A DNA stretch of 64,000 nucleotides from Emydura subglobosa (taxonomy: Eukaryota; Chordata; Testudines; Chelidae), in assembly GCA_007922225.1 (NCBI GenBank), contig ML679960.1, positions 7,976,844 through 8,040,843 of the forward strand, given 5' to 3'. The position numbers and the translations under genes were made by a program. The notes beneath the pieces were generated by a model. The model was not told the origin of the DNA, did not search any database, and saw nothing but the letters and a program-made list of their open reading frames with translations. Positions 1 through 12,895 of this stretch are shown one piece after another (position 1 is the first letter of the stretch; each line of letters starts with the position of its first letter).

Positions 1-1140
1 CAGCTAATCCATTTTTTCTCGGTAGAGTATAACAGTATCATCTTCACATCATTTCAAATTTTCACCAGCCTAAGGTACAAGACTCCAGAGGTACTTTTAA
101 ATTAGATTGGAAAATGCTGTAGCGATTATACTGTAGGCAGGGTGTCAGGCATTTAAAAAATGGTACTCTACCCTTGCACAGCCCACAACTGATGGAATTT
201 TCTGCCACAATAAACAGTTCAAGTTTACATTCATAGTCACTATTAGACTTCAGAGTTAATATGCAATTGAGATAAATATGGGCAGCTCACAGATTTTATA
301 GAACAAATGTTTTTCTATCATTCTCAAGGGTCATTCAGAATATCATTCAAAAAAAGTTCTCTGCAACATATTGGCTATAAAATTTCTGTTTTGTTTTAAA
401 AAGAAGCGCTATGCAGAAACTGATGAGATTAGCAGAGGAGTGCTGGTACCCTTGACTCTCAGGAAAGTTGCAGCACTATCAGGGACTAGATAACTTCATA
501 TCAAGGGATGCTCTTGACACTTTTTTTTTAAGTAAATGAATAGATAGCTTTTCCCCAAACAAAGTCACGTAATATGGCACTTTATGACTGTGTGACATTT
601 AGACTTGCTTGAATCTCATTAACAGCTACATAAGCTTAAAAAAATTAAATATGCTGGTTTTAAAGAATCTATCAGACTAAAAACATGAATGTGCATTTGA
701 GTCTAGAATACCAATCCCAACATTGAATATTTAGTTGGATATTTAAAACAAAAAATTAAACAAAATAAAAGTCTCTCACTTGCAGTAACTAGATCTGTCT
801 GGGAGAAAAAAACCAAGATGTAGTTTCTTCTAAAACCAAGTCTTTTTTTAAAAAAAATACATGCTTCTGCATTCTCTCTTTGTAAGATTACTGGTACCAA
901 GATTTCCTGTACCACTTCAACACTGATCCTAACATTCCAAAGAGCTCATGAGGCATCCACTGAATGAGTATAAAATATAGTGAATGAGTACCACGGAATG
1001 AGCATATTTAGCTTAATTTTGAAGCAAAAACACTAGCTGTTGAACTAGAAGGTGTGAGAAATATAGGTCACACTGACAAAAGTTCAACATCCTGCTGCGC
1101 AGAAACTCTGAAAGTGGAACAGAGAGAAAATAAAACCTAT
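1..1140. other. AT-rich intronic sequence, nothing recognised
   Basis: No coding exon, RNA gene or repeat terminus could be supported. Short A and T runs and chance ORFs only. Confidence 0.6.
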
Positions 1141-1364
1141 GAACAAATTTAGGTGTCATTGTTGACAGCTTAATGAAAACCCTCTGTTCAGTGTGCAGGT
1201 GCAGGTGCAGTGAAGAAAGCAAACAAAGTGCTAGAATGTTTAAAGAATGGGATAGAATAGAAAATAATACTAAAAATATTGTAATGCCACTATATAAATC
1301 AATGATAGTATCTCACATGAGTGTGTGTGTTCAGTTCTGGTCATCCTATCTCAAAAAGATTTAG
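1140..1364 (+). mobile_element. CR1/L2-type LINE fragment (reverse-transcriptase C-terminal region)
   Basis: The plus-strand frame reads KNIVMPLYKSMIVSHMSVCV, then QFWSSYLKK. This resembles the region after the RT fingers/palm in CR1/L2 LINEs, where a typical pattern is NI(I/L)[20 protein letters not shown]. It is a 5'- and 3'-truncated relic: the stretch upstream is degraded and the match ends at the lysine-rich segment. The clade (CR1 versus L2) cannot be settled by eye. Confidence 0.65.
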
Positions 1365-1740
1365 CTGCGTCAATGGGAGGGCATTTCCTGTTGGTGCAGT
1401 GTAGTGGGGACACCTCGGTAGGTAGAAGTTAGGAAGTCGATGGAACTTCTCTTTGTAATTTGTGTATCTCCTGTTGACTGCCACTGAATTTCACCAACAG
1501 CGTAGACCAACCCTTAAAATGCTGCAGTGGCTTAGCTGCACCAATGCAGCTGCACTGCTGTAGTGCTTTAATGAAGACGCTCTACTTCGATGGAGAAAGC
1601 TCTGCGATCGGCATAGTTAAGCCACCTCCCCAAGAGGCGGTAGCTATGTTGGCTGGAGAGGCTCTCCTGCCAACACAGCGCAGTTTACATGGGGGGATTA
1701 GGTCGGTATAACTATGTCACTCAGGGGTATGTAGATTTTT
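1365..1740. repeat. MITE-like repeat with CTACAC / GTCGATGG motifs
   Basis: Two blocks repeat with the copy at 31058..31262. Examples are the segment ending in AGCTCTGCGATCGGCATAG (here) versus AGCTCTGCCATTAGCATAA (there), followed in both by a CCACCTCC...GCTATGT block and a GTCGGTATAAC-like block near the right end. The repeat is non-coding and belongs to the same loose group as the elements at 55.2 and 59.8 kb. Ends are approximate. Confidence 0.6.
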
Positions 1741-3940
1741 CTTGATGCTTTCTACTTGCTTCTTTTTTAACCACATAAAGACAAACAGCTTTAAGCAAAT
1801 CAATCTCCAGCCCTGTATTTGCATTTAGTCTAGTCTTTAGGTAATGGCATCCGTTGTTTCAGATATCACTAAACAAAGGGGTATGAACAGAGGCTCCTTG
1901 GCAAAGGGTCCCCTGTTCTTTCAAAACAACTCTCACCTTAGACCTGAAAAACTCACTACACTAAACATGTCTCACAGATATTTATCCATAAAGACTACAC
2001 ATAAGGTATATATAGAAAACTTGTAACTTGTTGAGACTCATAACCGTATTTATGAGAGATCTGTACAGATAATAGTTAAGGAATAATGTATTTATATTGA
2101 ATGTATGCTTTATGGACTTGAAGTGAACGTTAGTCACCAAGAGTGATGCATCTCACTGATGATCCATTCAAGCAAGAGAGTAAGATAATTGAAGGCTCTA
2201 TTGCTTACCATTGCCATATCCCAGACCAGTCAATGGAAAACTTTCAAGGACAATTGCAAACAATCAAAACCACTTGGAGGTAAAAAGGAACATTACAGCA
2301 GGCAGGAGATCACCCTGCCTAAGAAAAAGACAAAAGGCTGTTTCAATATAACCATGTAGAGAAAGGCAGTGGCACTCTGGATCTGTTTGCTGAGGAAAGG
2401 CCTATAAGGAGTGAGGTGCTTTCATGAACATTTAGATGCTGTTTCTTAAGAAACCAACCAGCTCTGCAACAGACTGACCTTTGAGGGTGGAGCCTACTTT
2501 GTTAGATCGGAACAGTAACTATTGATAAGTGTAGACCCAGGTTTGTGTTTTATGATTTTGCTTTGTGTTTGTACCCAGTTGTAGCTATCCTTTCCCCTCA
2601 TTTCTAGTTAAAATCCCTATTCTTTCTTCATTAAACCTACTGGGATATTGGGGCACACTGTTCCTTTGAGTGAAGATAATCTGGAATTTCTGCGAGTAGC
2701 CCTTGTCAGGGGCTGGACATCAAAGGGGAATGATTCAAATAGACTTGGGGATTGGTTTGGGGTGCACCTGCAAGGTGAATTTAGGGCTGGGATAGGTGCA
2801 AGGAGATTGCATGAGTGGCTGATAGGCTGTCAGGAAGCTGACACCCAGCTACTACAAGAAAAACTCCATCTCTCTGGAGGCAGCAGGGAACAAGGGAGCT
2901 CTCAGTCCTGAGTGCCCCAACAACTGTCAGAAGGGGCATTTAACTGTTCCCTCATTTAACCTGAATGGAAGGTGGCTAGGATGGCCTTCAGTTTCAAAGA
3001 GGTTTGTGACTGCCACAGATCAAACACACACTTGCTTGGAGCCATCCAATCTCCAGCAAAACAACCATTTTTTACTGATTGCAGATCATCTCTCAGTCCT
3101 TTCTGGGAAACTTCCATCATACTATGCTAGAGTAGTATAAGGAATGATCAAAAAGCTGATTAGTGGGTAAAAGCTTGGTAAATTCAATCTTTTGGCAGTT
3201 TTCCAACAGGTAACACAGCTATGAATAGAATAATTCACTGCCCACTGTGGCTCTAACGGATATCTAAAATTCTATTAGCATGCCAAAAATTCATAAAGAA
3301 AATGTCCAAGATTATTTTGCAGCCCAAAAGGTAATACTCTATTTTGATGAAAAAAATGCTAGCTACATCCTACCACCAAGTAAAGAAATAGGGAATGTCA
3401 ACAGTTCAATATTCACTAAGAGCGTTCCTGGGAGAAATAACCGCAAATCAAGTGGTCTTAATAAACAAACAATATACTAGGATATCTTGTCCAAAGCTTG
3501 CTCATATGAAAAACTAGCTGGAAAATATGGAACAGCAGAACAAACTGATGCAAAGAACTACGAGGGTGCTGAGCAGTAAACTCCAGACAATTTTCTTGCC
3601 TTATGAATAAATGGATTGAACTTTAACAATCAAAGGTTCAGGTGACAGCAAATAAAATAGAAATCTATGTCAGGCTGGAAGAAAGAAGGAGGGTAATTGT
3701 TTTTGGGTTTTTTTGAGATGTGACTTCTTTGTTAAAACAGAGCTTATTAACTGCTTTATGGAGAACAGTGGAAAGCTTCCAAACAATATAGCATAGTGCC
3801 TGTGAGGATTTTCAACTTCATAGATAAGAAAAAATCCTAGCAGTTAGTTGGAAACAAAAATGCCTTAACTAAAAAGGGATAGAAAATACTAATTTCCCGT
3901 GATCTAGAATAGACTTAACACATACAAAAAATAAATACCC
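1741..3940. repeat. Unassigned intronic stretch, possibly containing an old LTR-like repeat
   Basis: From about 1840 to 2930 the sequence is less AT-rich and has a mid-repetitive look: an AGTGTAGACCCAGG block, a T-rich tract, and TTCATTAAACCTACTGGG followed by a GC-richer block. I recall similar sequence from reptile repeats but cannot identify terminal repeats, a primer-binding site or a coding domain. The 87-codon frame here has no recognisable family. 2930-3940 holds nothing I recognise. Confidence 0.3.
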
Positions 3941-3991
3941 AAAGAGTCACAGATTTTAAGGCCAGCAGTGACCATTATTGATCATCTTGCC

Positions 3992-5141
3992 AATTGGTTC
4001 CCAAACTTTTTATTTGCTGTGCCCTGCTTTGGAGATTCAGGCCCCATGCATGTCCCTCGCAGCCCCGCACCACCTCCCTCAGGAGACGAGAGAGGGATAG
4101 CCCAGTCAGATAAATTGATTATGCCAGAGAGAGCAAGAGGCAGATTTTTTTTTTAATTTTATAATTGTATAATCAAAATGAGAAAGTCAGCCATTTTTCA
4201 GTAACAGTGTGCTGTGACACTTCTATATTTTTATGTCTCTTTTTGTAAGCAGGTAGTTTTAAAGTGAGATGAAACTTGGGGTACGCAAGACAAATCAGAC
4301 TCCTGAAAGGGGTAGAGGAGTCTGGAAAGGTTGAGAACCACTGAGCTAAATCATCATCATAAATGCAGGGACTAGGTGAGAGCAGGGCAGGCTGGCAGGA
4401 CTACATTCTGCCAGTGTCTGCAGCTTTCGAGGACAAAGGGTCTGGAAGTAGCAGGAAGGGCATGCACAATCACTGTTCATGAAAACCAGCCCTCACCCAC
4501 CTAGAACCACCCTGAAGGGCAACTTCCCCAAGAGGCAGAGGAAGGCAGGGATGGGTGCCTGGGAGGATGCTGGGTGTGATGAGAATGGTAAGAGCTGGAT
4601 GTCTGTGGGATGCAGGGATAGTGTCTGGATGCCTATAGGATGAAAGGAGGCTGGGGTGACTCCAGTTCACTCTCTCTCTCCCTCATTTCCCCCCATGTCA
4701 AGAGTGGATATTGGGTGCCCAGCTGTCACTGCTTCTTACCTGCTGCTGAGCCCAGCAAGACCATTTACAGTTGCCGGGGAGACTCTGCCTCCTCTGCACT
4801 GCTGCTGCTTTTCAACAGTATGAGGCTACAGCTACAGCAACCCCTCCCGCTCCTGCTAAATCTGGCACTCCTGCAGTATGCAGGCACTTCCATGCTACCC
4901 AGTTGCTTGCCTCACCCAAACTTAAGCAAAGCCCCCTCCCCACACCTGGGCAAAATTTCCAGTCAAGCAAGGATAGCAGCCCCCTAACAGTGCCACCAGG
5001 TGGGGCTAACAGCAGCCTGCAGAATGCAGCTGACTCGGAGTCGGAAGCACCTCTGTTCTGTTTTGTGCGGCTCACTGTCTCACGATAATCTCATCATGTC
5101 CCCCCTTAAGCAGGGCGTGCCCCACAGTTTGGAAACCTCAG
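3992..5141. mobile_element. Non-autonomous hAT transposon inserted in CR1
   Basis: The left terminus is AATTGGTTCCCAAACTTTTT. The right terminus, reverse-complemented, is CTGAGGTTTCCAAACTGTGG. Both resemble the hAT terminal repeat consensus CAGTGGTTCCCAAACTTTTT. The flanking 8-mers ATCTTGCC (3984-3991) and ATCTACCC (5142-5149) match at 6 of 8 positions, as expected for an aged hAT target duplication. The interior is partly GC-rich, with short spurious ORFs but no transposase. The size is 1,150 bp. Confidence 0.72.
4200..4353. mobile_element. Second hAT end nested inside the larger hAT
   Basis: The segment ends in GGAAAGGTTGAGAACCACTG (4334-4353), a clear hAT-type right terminus, preceded by GAAACTTGGGGTACGCAAGA. 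The matching left terminus was not located, so this is either a truncated copy or an internal end of a composite element. The start is approximate. Confidence 0.5.
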
Positions 5142-5230
5142 ATCTACCCAGATCTGCTGCATAACACAAGCCATAGAATTTCACCCAATAATTTTTACAT
5201 CAAAACCACAAACGGCCTATAAAAAGAATC

Positions 5231-7269
5231 TATAACCTTGAAAAATCATTTATTTACCCAGCACTAAATTTAGAATCCCAATGGAGTTCTAAGATAATAG
5301 GCCAGTCATTAAACCTCTCCTCTTCATTTGCTTTGGAACCTGGCCCTTTCAACCTTTTGTTTGCATTGGACATAAGTCACAAGTTGTGATGAACTAGGTA
5401 GTCCCATATTACTTCCTGACATTAAATTCCTATTCTTACCCTTTTTATTGTAAAACTGAGCCTCTGGGAGCTGCAAGGAAGGCAAAACACCTCTGCTCCA
5501 CCCCCCTGAAAAACCCTGAGAGTTTGTCTCAGAAGAAAACAATTCATTCTTGAGCCCAAAACCATCTGGTCAGACCCACCGTATTCTGGAAACACAGCAT
5601 GGCATTATCTCAGCAGGGAGAACAAAACAGCAATAACAACAAGAGCAAGAGGAAGATTGCCAGCAAAGCTTTAAATGCAAAGATCCACCCGTATGAGCCA
5701 ATCAACTTCCCCAATCCCTTCCCCCCCATTTTCCTCACTGGCTGGACAATGGGAAGCAGAATAGGCTCAGACCCCTCCCTAAGTGTGCTCAGAAGAACAG
5801 TAAAGAATGAAGGGGGAAGAAGATGATGATGTATGGCTGAGCACAATTTGTTCCCTCAGGAGGACCTGAAGGATTGGCCACCCCCCTGCAAGTTGAATCA
5901 TACTTCACTTTCCTCACTGCGATCTAGGAGGACACATCTGAGAAAAAGAGTTCTAATATCTGGATCAACCAGATCAGTGGCATTTTTTTTTAAAGAGGAT
6001 ACCACTGCCACAGCTGCCATTGGGGAATACAGTGTGATTCCCTACACTATGAACTGTAAATCCCCATCAGAAGATACACTCAATATTCTTGCTCATTCAA
6101 GATCATAAATGGATTGGCAAATATATTCGTGTAATTCAATTTGTCATTGAGAACATTGTCCACTAATATTTATAAGGCTCCTTTTTAGGCTACCCTCAAC
6201 CCTCCTGTTAACTCTACCCATTTTAGCAGTTAACATGAGTAATCTTTCATGCTTTATTTTAAGTCTGATCAGATCTAAATTTTGCTCAGTTACTCAGAGC
6301 TGAATTACCAGATTGGCTTTTTATGCACATAAAGGCAAAAATTTATTTCAAAATTCCCTTTGCCTGAGTGGCTGATTGTTCCTTCTTCTACATTCACTTC
6401 TGCAAAATGTCTGTCTATAGTCTTAGAAAATGTCATGCTTATAATTGCAGCCCATTTGAAGTGTCCATTTAGTGCCTAAATTCACACAGGAGATGCAGAA
6501 AATAAACTTGTGTACCTAATCATCTTTATTAAGTATGTGACAGGCAAGCAGCATTTCTGAATATCAGGTCATGATGCCTATCCTATTGAGCTACATACAG
6601 GAAAACATAATAATAGGGACTGTGAGATTTAGAACTGTAATCTCTTTTATATGGTTGGCCGCAAGTGAGTCATATAAAAGGCTCTCTCATCATGTTAAAC
6701 TCTCTTCAATCTTTACTGTTTTCAGTTTATACAGTGTTTTACACAAGGTTTAGTTAAAATTAGCACAAGATGTTTTCAAAAATCCAGTTTTGTAACCATA
6801 TTTAATGAAAAACATTTATTTTCTCTTTTTAAATTTTTTCATACAATACTGTACATAGGAAGTCTCAGTATATATACTATTTAAATATCTGTTGAAGCCT
6901 TTTAAAATAAACCATTGCTTGCACTCAGAATTTTAAATATCTATACCACTGAGATTTAGTTATTTAAATATTTCTTTCAATAAAATAAGACATCCTCATA
7001 CAAATTCTAAAGGTATATTAAACCTCATGCTTCAGGTCTGAACCCATTCTCTAACTATCCGAGAAATGACGGGGGCAGATTATCTGCCTACTGTGGAGTT
7101 CTTAAACCTTTCTCAGAAACATCTGGTATTGGTCACTGTTAGAGACAGGACATTGGAATAGCTGGACGTTGAGTCTGACCCAGTATGGCAATGACTGTTT
7201 CTGTTTTCAGATACATTATTCTCTCCAAAATATGGTTTGTATGTTTTTGCAATTAAACCCTGATATATA
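5231..7269. other. Intronic stretch without recognised features
   Basis: AT-rich sequence with a somewhat GC-richer patch at 5330-6000 and TTTAAATAT-rich sequence at 6850-7000. Frames of 60-90 codons occur but show no family resemblance. Confidence 0.5.
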
Positions 7270-8600
7270 CTGATAGATTTTGATATGGACAACAGAGAGG
7301 GTCTATGGGCTATTCTACATATACTGGGCTGCCCAAGAAGGTTCATACAAATCATCCGTTTCATGACCGCATGACAGTGCAAGTGCTTTCCAGTGGTGAC
7401 ACTTCTGATGCATTAGAAATCTCAAATGGATTGAAGCAAGGCTGCATATTTGATCCAGTGCTGTTCAATTTGTTCTTTGCCTGTGTCCTCAGCCATGCCA
7501 CAAGAGACTTGGATCAGGGGATATACATCCACTACCAACTTGACGGCTCCCTCTTTGATCTTCGAAGACAATGCTAAGACCAAGATTCTGGACAGACTTC
7601 TCGTCGAGGCACTTTTTGCAGATGACTGTGCCTTGATGGCCCATAGATATGACCACCTTCAGGTCATCACTGACAGGTTTTCTGAAGCATTCCAGCTCTC
7701 TGGCCTCACCATCTATCTCAGTGAGACAGAGGTCTTGTTCCAACCAGCACCTCATTCCAACCAGCACCAGCCATCTTTATCCAAGGCATACAGCTGAAAA
7801 ACGTGGATCAGTTCAAGTATTTGGGCAGCACCATCTCGAGTGACATTTCCCTTGATAAGGAAATTGCCTCCAGAATCAATAAAGTTAGCCAGGCCCTTGG
7901 CCAACTCTGAACAAAAGTCCTTAACCAACACAACATTCGTCTCTCCACCAAATTGAAGTTCTACAGTGCAGTGCTTCTAACATCTCTCCTGTATGCATCT
8001 GGCGACATGGACTATTTATACATGGCACATTAAACAGCTTGAGCAATTTCACATGCACTCTCTCCATTCAACAATGAGCATTTGCTGGCAGTGGCCAATA
8101 TTAAGATCCTTGAGAGAGCAAACACAATGAGCATTGAGGAAATGTTATTGAGAGCACAACTTAGGTGAACAGGATATATGATCAAAATGGAAGACCATCG
8201 TCTCCCAAAACCTATCTTGTATGAGAAGCTGAGGCAGGGCAAAAGAAAGCAGAGTTGTTCATAAAAGCACTTCAAAGATAACCTGAAGAAGTCTTCAGTG
8301 GATGGGCATCAATCTCAAAGAACTGGAGCAAGTGGCTCAGCAGTACAGGACTCACTAGCGGTCTCTGACAAGATCAACATGTAACAAGTTTGAGTGGGAT
8401 CGACAAAATCGCCTCCAGGCTGCACATGAAAGGCTCCACAGATCTGCATCATCAAACTTCATCGATATGGACTTCCCATGCCCTTAATGTGGCCAACTCC
8501 GTGCATCAGGGTTGGTACTTCAGAGTCATATGGGTAGCCATAGATGAGAATTGTGACAATATTGTCATCATCATCAGCGATGGACTACCAACAACATATT
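7270..8600 (+). pseudogene. LINE reverse-transcriptase relic with C-terminal zinc-finger remnant
   Basis: This is a plus-strand 5'-truncated non-LTR retrotransposon ORF, broken by frameshifts and stops. In order, different frames show NREGLWAIL and GCPRRFIQII, then NGLKQGCIFDPVLFNLFFA, then the catalytic box FADDCALMAH (7615-7644), LSGLTIYLSETEVLFQPAP, KNVDQFKYLGSTISSD, and LSTKLKFYSAVLLTSLLYAS. A C2H2-like finger (Cys codons at 8479 and 8488, His codons at 8527 and 8539) follows, with one stop codon inside it. This order is typical of a LINE with RT and a C-terminal finger. At least two frameshifts precede the FADD box. The clade is uncertain. Confidence 0.85.
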
Positions 8601-11600
8601 GAATATATTTACTTCCTTTTGAATTCACTAATTATCTTAAACTAAATTAGAAATCTGAGACCCAGGAAAACAAGGTATGCAATATTTTTAGGGAAGGAAT
8701 AGCATTCAGCATTTTGTTCAAACTCCAGAGGAATCACAGGCTGCACATGCAACTCTGATCCTGTAAGACTGACTGACTGACTGAAGACTCCCACAAAAGC
8801 CAGAAGGATACCACAACAACAAAGGCAGATTTATGTGTAAAAGTGGTACGTTGAATTACGTCTCCTTTCATGCAGATGCACTAGAGGGAGGACAGCATCT
8901 CTAGCATGCCCATTCAGAGGCCTGTCCTGTGGCCACAGACACTCAGACACTAGAGGGGGCCAAAGCCACTAGTGTTGGCAGTCTATAAATAAGATTTTCA
9001 CCTCTGGTCATCATTTTCCCCTCTTCTGATCGGTGGCCTCCTGTCTCCACCTAATGGCCAGGTAGGTTGATGTTTAGAGAGGGTTAGGTGACCTGGCTCT
9101 CTAATCAAGTCATAAAGGCAACCCCTCCATTCCAAAACAATCCAGTAAAAACAATCTTTGCTCTTCCCAGGCTAAATTAAGTCTTTGCCCTTCCTTATCC
9201 ACAGAGATCAATGGTACCTTTCCGGACTTGTCTCAGACTCATTAGAATCCATTTTTCCAAGGTAGCAGGGGACCAAAGAAGAGAAATGGTCACCAGAATT
9301 AAAAAGAAATAATAATAAACAATCAATCAAACACCAGTGCTCTTGCTGTATGCTTGGCTATTCAAATTCCAGGTCTTTTAGCATGTTATGACAAGCTCCA
9401 TTCCTTGACTACAGTGTAAATGAGATATTTCTTCCTTTCCTCAACTGAAAGTACTGATCCTGGTCCCCTACTTGGAAGAGGAAAGTTTACCCGGAGATTT
9501 CTTCCAGTTACGCTTTGCTGCCCAGTGTCACCTTCTTCACACCATAAAACATATTCTAAATCATTTTTAAGTAGTCTCTCAAACAAGCATACTCCTCTGC
9601 TCAGAGTCTCTCTTTTTTGGTCCTGACCACAGAGTCTTAACAGAATCTTACAAGTCTTTCATCCTAGACCTTTTCCTGTTCAACCCTTCCTCTGACTTTC
9701 TTATAATGCCTCACATTCCCCCAAGAAAGGTGTGTGTGTGTGAGGGCGTCTTCTTTTCCCTAGGCTTCCTCACGTGATTGTTTTTCCTGGCTGATTTTAA
9801 ACTTAGTAGAGAGCTCACTTTCAAGTCAGGTTTCCCCTAAGAGTAAATGCAGAGCATCATTCCACCATCTTTGTCTATTGAGTCAAGAACTTCCCTTATA
9901 CACTATGAATGGTCAGATGGCCTTCAGGAATTAAAATTTCCCAGATCCTTCATGGATCTACATGTCCCAGGACACCTGTTCTTAAAGGGCCAAGCACCCT
10001 ATACCACCCCAGAGTAGGCAGCGCCCCTCTTAAGGGTTCCAAATCACTTTGCTACACAGAAGAAGGGAATGTGTCTAGGCTGAGGCTACAGTACTGTGCT
10101 GGGATAGTGATTTCAAAGTAATAGCAAGGCAAGTTCTCCCAGCACTGAGGACATATTAATCCTTTCAAAGCCATATTTCCCACTGACTTTAACACTTAGG
10201 TAGTGCACTCCTTCCATTTCCTCAGCACAAGTAAGCTTCTTAGGAGACATAATCGAGCCCTAATAATTTTAATTGTAAAGAAGAGGGTTCAATGATTAAT
10301 AGATATTAAATCTTTATGGAAGATTTCTTTAAGGAAACTACTGCTCATGAATAAGCTCTTGAAATAAGATCTATATTGGGTTTTTACAACATTTCAGCCA
10401 GAAGAAGATCAATATCTTAATTGTCAAAACAAATTTCATGTGCAAAACACATCTTTGGAACCAGAAAGGGTCGACTGCTGGATGACAAATTCTAGATTAT
10501 ACATCTTTGATTTTTTCCCCCCCAAGTGGTCAGCTTTTTAAGGATATTCAACAGCTGTGAATAAAACCACATGTGTGACATTACAATTTTATTAAGATAG
10601 CTATTTTATTAAGATGTTGAGGACAACAGCACTGCAGTAACTCACTATGGAGGTTGCATACCGTTTGGTGTGGACGAGAATGATAAGTTGATAATTTTGC
10701 TATAAAGCTGTCAGATAAGGCAAGGTATTCAATAAAAGTATTCTTATTTTTATGTAGCTGCACACTCAGATTCTTTTCAGTGTACTCGAAGCACTGCTCT
10801 TTTAACAACTAATAATGTATGGCTATGTTCTTAAAAAATAAATAAACAAACACTTTAGAAGATTTTCATTATAAATTATTCATGTATTTGTGATTTGTTT
10901 TAGAAAGCCATAGTCAAAATGCATTTCAAAAGAAAATCATCTAGTTCCAATAGTATGATTAGTGGTCAAAATAAAGGTCCTTGAAATGCTTATATTTACT
11001 ATAATTATATATGCATTGAATGCAACATAACCTAATTTACTTATCAAATATGTTTTGGCAGTTCATTACTTAAACTCAGCTACTGAAAATTTACACGTGT
11101 TTCTTTTGCTTCATGTAGTTCCTGAGAAAGAGACTCTTTGGACCATTAAGAAGCTATTTTTCAACATTACTTTAAAGCTGATGTAATTTATTTTGGTATC
11201 TCCACATCACCACATACTCAGGGCAGCAGCCAAATTACACAATTGGGCTATAAATCAATAGTGAAAGCAAACTTCAAAATATTTTCCAAATTTATGTTCG
11301 GCTTAGAAACTGGGCTGAGACACTCATCAGGAAGGTAGGCCTATGGAAATTTTCTGGAACTTCCTGGTTCCAGCAAGTTACTATTTAGGTGCTTCCATTT
11401 CCAGTCTTGACCAAAACCAGAAGTCAGCTTATTATAAATTATATACACACACTCCTGAATGGAAAACAAATAAAAAGGAATTAAAAAACCCAACTAAAAT
11501 AAATAGAATTTCACTATATCTGAAATGATTATAAATTGGTTCAACTTTATTTTTAAGAACCAAAAATTCTGACCAATGCTAAAGCCAAACATTTTGGAGC

Positions 11601-12149
11601 TGGTACTATACACACAAAGATGTTAATGAATAGCACATAGAAGTGTTACAACAAACCTCTCTACTAAGGATATTTCAAGAGCAGAGGGATTTCTTTTTTA
11701 CTAGATTTCCTCAGGACAAAAGGGAAGGAAAAGTTATTTTAATATAACATTATATAAATATTAAACAAGCTTCTCTTTATCCAGATGAGTCTTTTCTAAC
11801 TACTGTTGCTCCTGGAATTTCACATAGATAAGTAAGGGTAACAAAAGGCTTCAAACAAAGGAAATAATTTTTATGAGCTTCTATTTCTTTTCTGTCTTTA
11901 TTTTTCACAAGGAAGACTAAACCTATGCAGCGCTAAGCCAATTCTATTTAAAAAATGCTGTTTATGACTTGATTTTTTTATCCCCTTTCATAGATTTCAA
12001 AGAGATCTAATTCAGCCACCTCAGTACAATTGGTTCCTATAAATATCTGCTGGAGGCAATAACCTTTTCTAACTAACACTCAAATTTAGATTTTTCAATA
12101 GATAAGATATATAGTAAAGCAGGCAACAGGAAGGCTTGATACAGGAATG
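8601..12149. other. Intronic stretch; possible unassigned old repeats
   Basis: A GC-richer section at 8800-10100 includes CACTAGAGGGAGG-type sequence near 8880, ACACTAGAGGGGG near 8949, and a short GT run near 9727. It looks repeat-derived but I cannot assign it. 10100-12000 is AT-rich. A sequence near 11985 (TTTCATAGATTTCAAAGAGA) resembles a decayed reverse CR1 terminus, not firmly. Confidence 0.4.
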
Positions 12150-12270
12150 GGAGCCAGTAACTCGAGAGTAGGGCTGAGCAAAAAAAAATTCAATGAAAAA
12201 TGAAGATTTGGTTCAACAAAAACATTTTGTGAATTTGTGTCGATTTGAACAAATTGTTTTGGAGAAAATG

Positions 12271-12290
12271 AAAAAAAAAAAAAAAAAAAA
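12271..12290 (+). repeat. A20 homopolymer
   Basis: Uninterrupted run of 20 adenines inside the composite repeat. Confidence 0.98.
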
Positions 12291-12574
12291 GTGCAATAAA
12301 TCACAAAATGGCACCATTCATGAAGAGGAGGTGGTTTTGGTGATGCTCTTTTAATTGCCCAGTGGTTACTCCCATTGATGTGGAAGGCGCAATTTTGAGA
12401 CTCTGCTCTGGAGCAGACTTTAACCCAGGGACTGTAACCTATCTCATGTGAGTGCCCTAGTGACGAACTTACTAGCTATTCACTGTAGGACTCTCTAAAT
12501 TTCTCCTGTTGAAGCTGTTCAGCTGTAATACTTGAATAGTCACTGGATGAGAGAGAGCAGGAGAGAGAGAATGA

Positions 12575-12645
12575 CTCTGTAGCCCAATCATGAGAGCACT
12601 CACCTGGGAAGGGAGAGACCTGTTTTCAAATCCTTGCTCCAATGA
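12575..12645 (+). repeat. tRNA-derived SINE head (Pol III A/B-box like)
   Basis: TAGCCCAATCATGAGAGCAC resembles a tRNA A-box region (TAGCTCAGTGGTTAGAGCAC), and CCTGTTTTCAAATCCTTGC fits a B-box-like GGTTCAAATCC at the expected spacing. There is no complete cloverleaf, so this is a SINE promoter relic and not a tRNA gene. Confidence 0.6.
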
Positions 12646-12895
12646 GCATTTATGTAAAGCGGAAAACTTTCAACAGGAGAGACTGAAAAAGCCCCACCCT
12701 GAAACAGACAATATTCTGGTGGTTAGGGTACTGTTTCTCCAAAGCAGAGATTTAAAAGTGGGTATTCCACACCCAGGTAAATGCCCTAATTACTGGGCTT
12801 CTAGTTATAAGGAGTGTGGCGCTGCCATCACTACTCCTTCATTTTATGAATCTAGCCCTTCATTTCTTTTTCTTTTATTTAAAAAGGTTAAAAAT

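Larger units (their letters stand above)
3942..5230 (-). mobile_element. CR1 LINE 3' end, split by a hAT insertion
   Basis: The left piece (about 3942-3991) contains CACAGATTTTAAGGCCAGCA and GACCATTATTGATCATC, a decayed form of the reverse-complemented CR1 3' terminus. The right piece resumes at 5142 with CTGCTGCATAACACAAGCC, then ATAGAATTTCACCCAATAAT, which is the expected continuation. The two halves read as one minus-strand element when 3992-5141 is removed. No coding region is retained. Confidence 0.7.

Noticed and set aside
12575..12645. Possible functional tRNA gene
   Set aside because: The A and B boxes are tRNA-like, but no acceptor stem or anticodon arm pairs properly, and the segment belongs to a repeated SINE-like unit.
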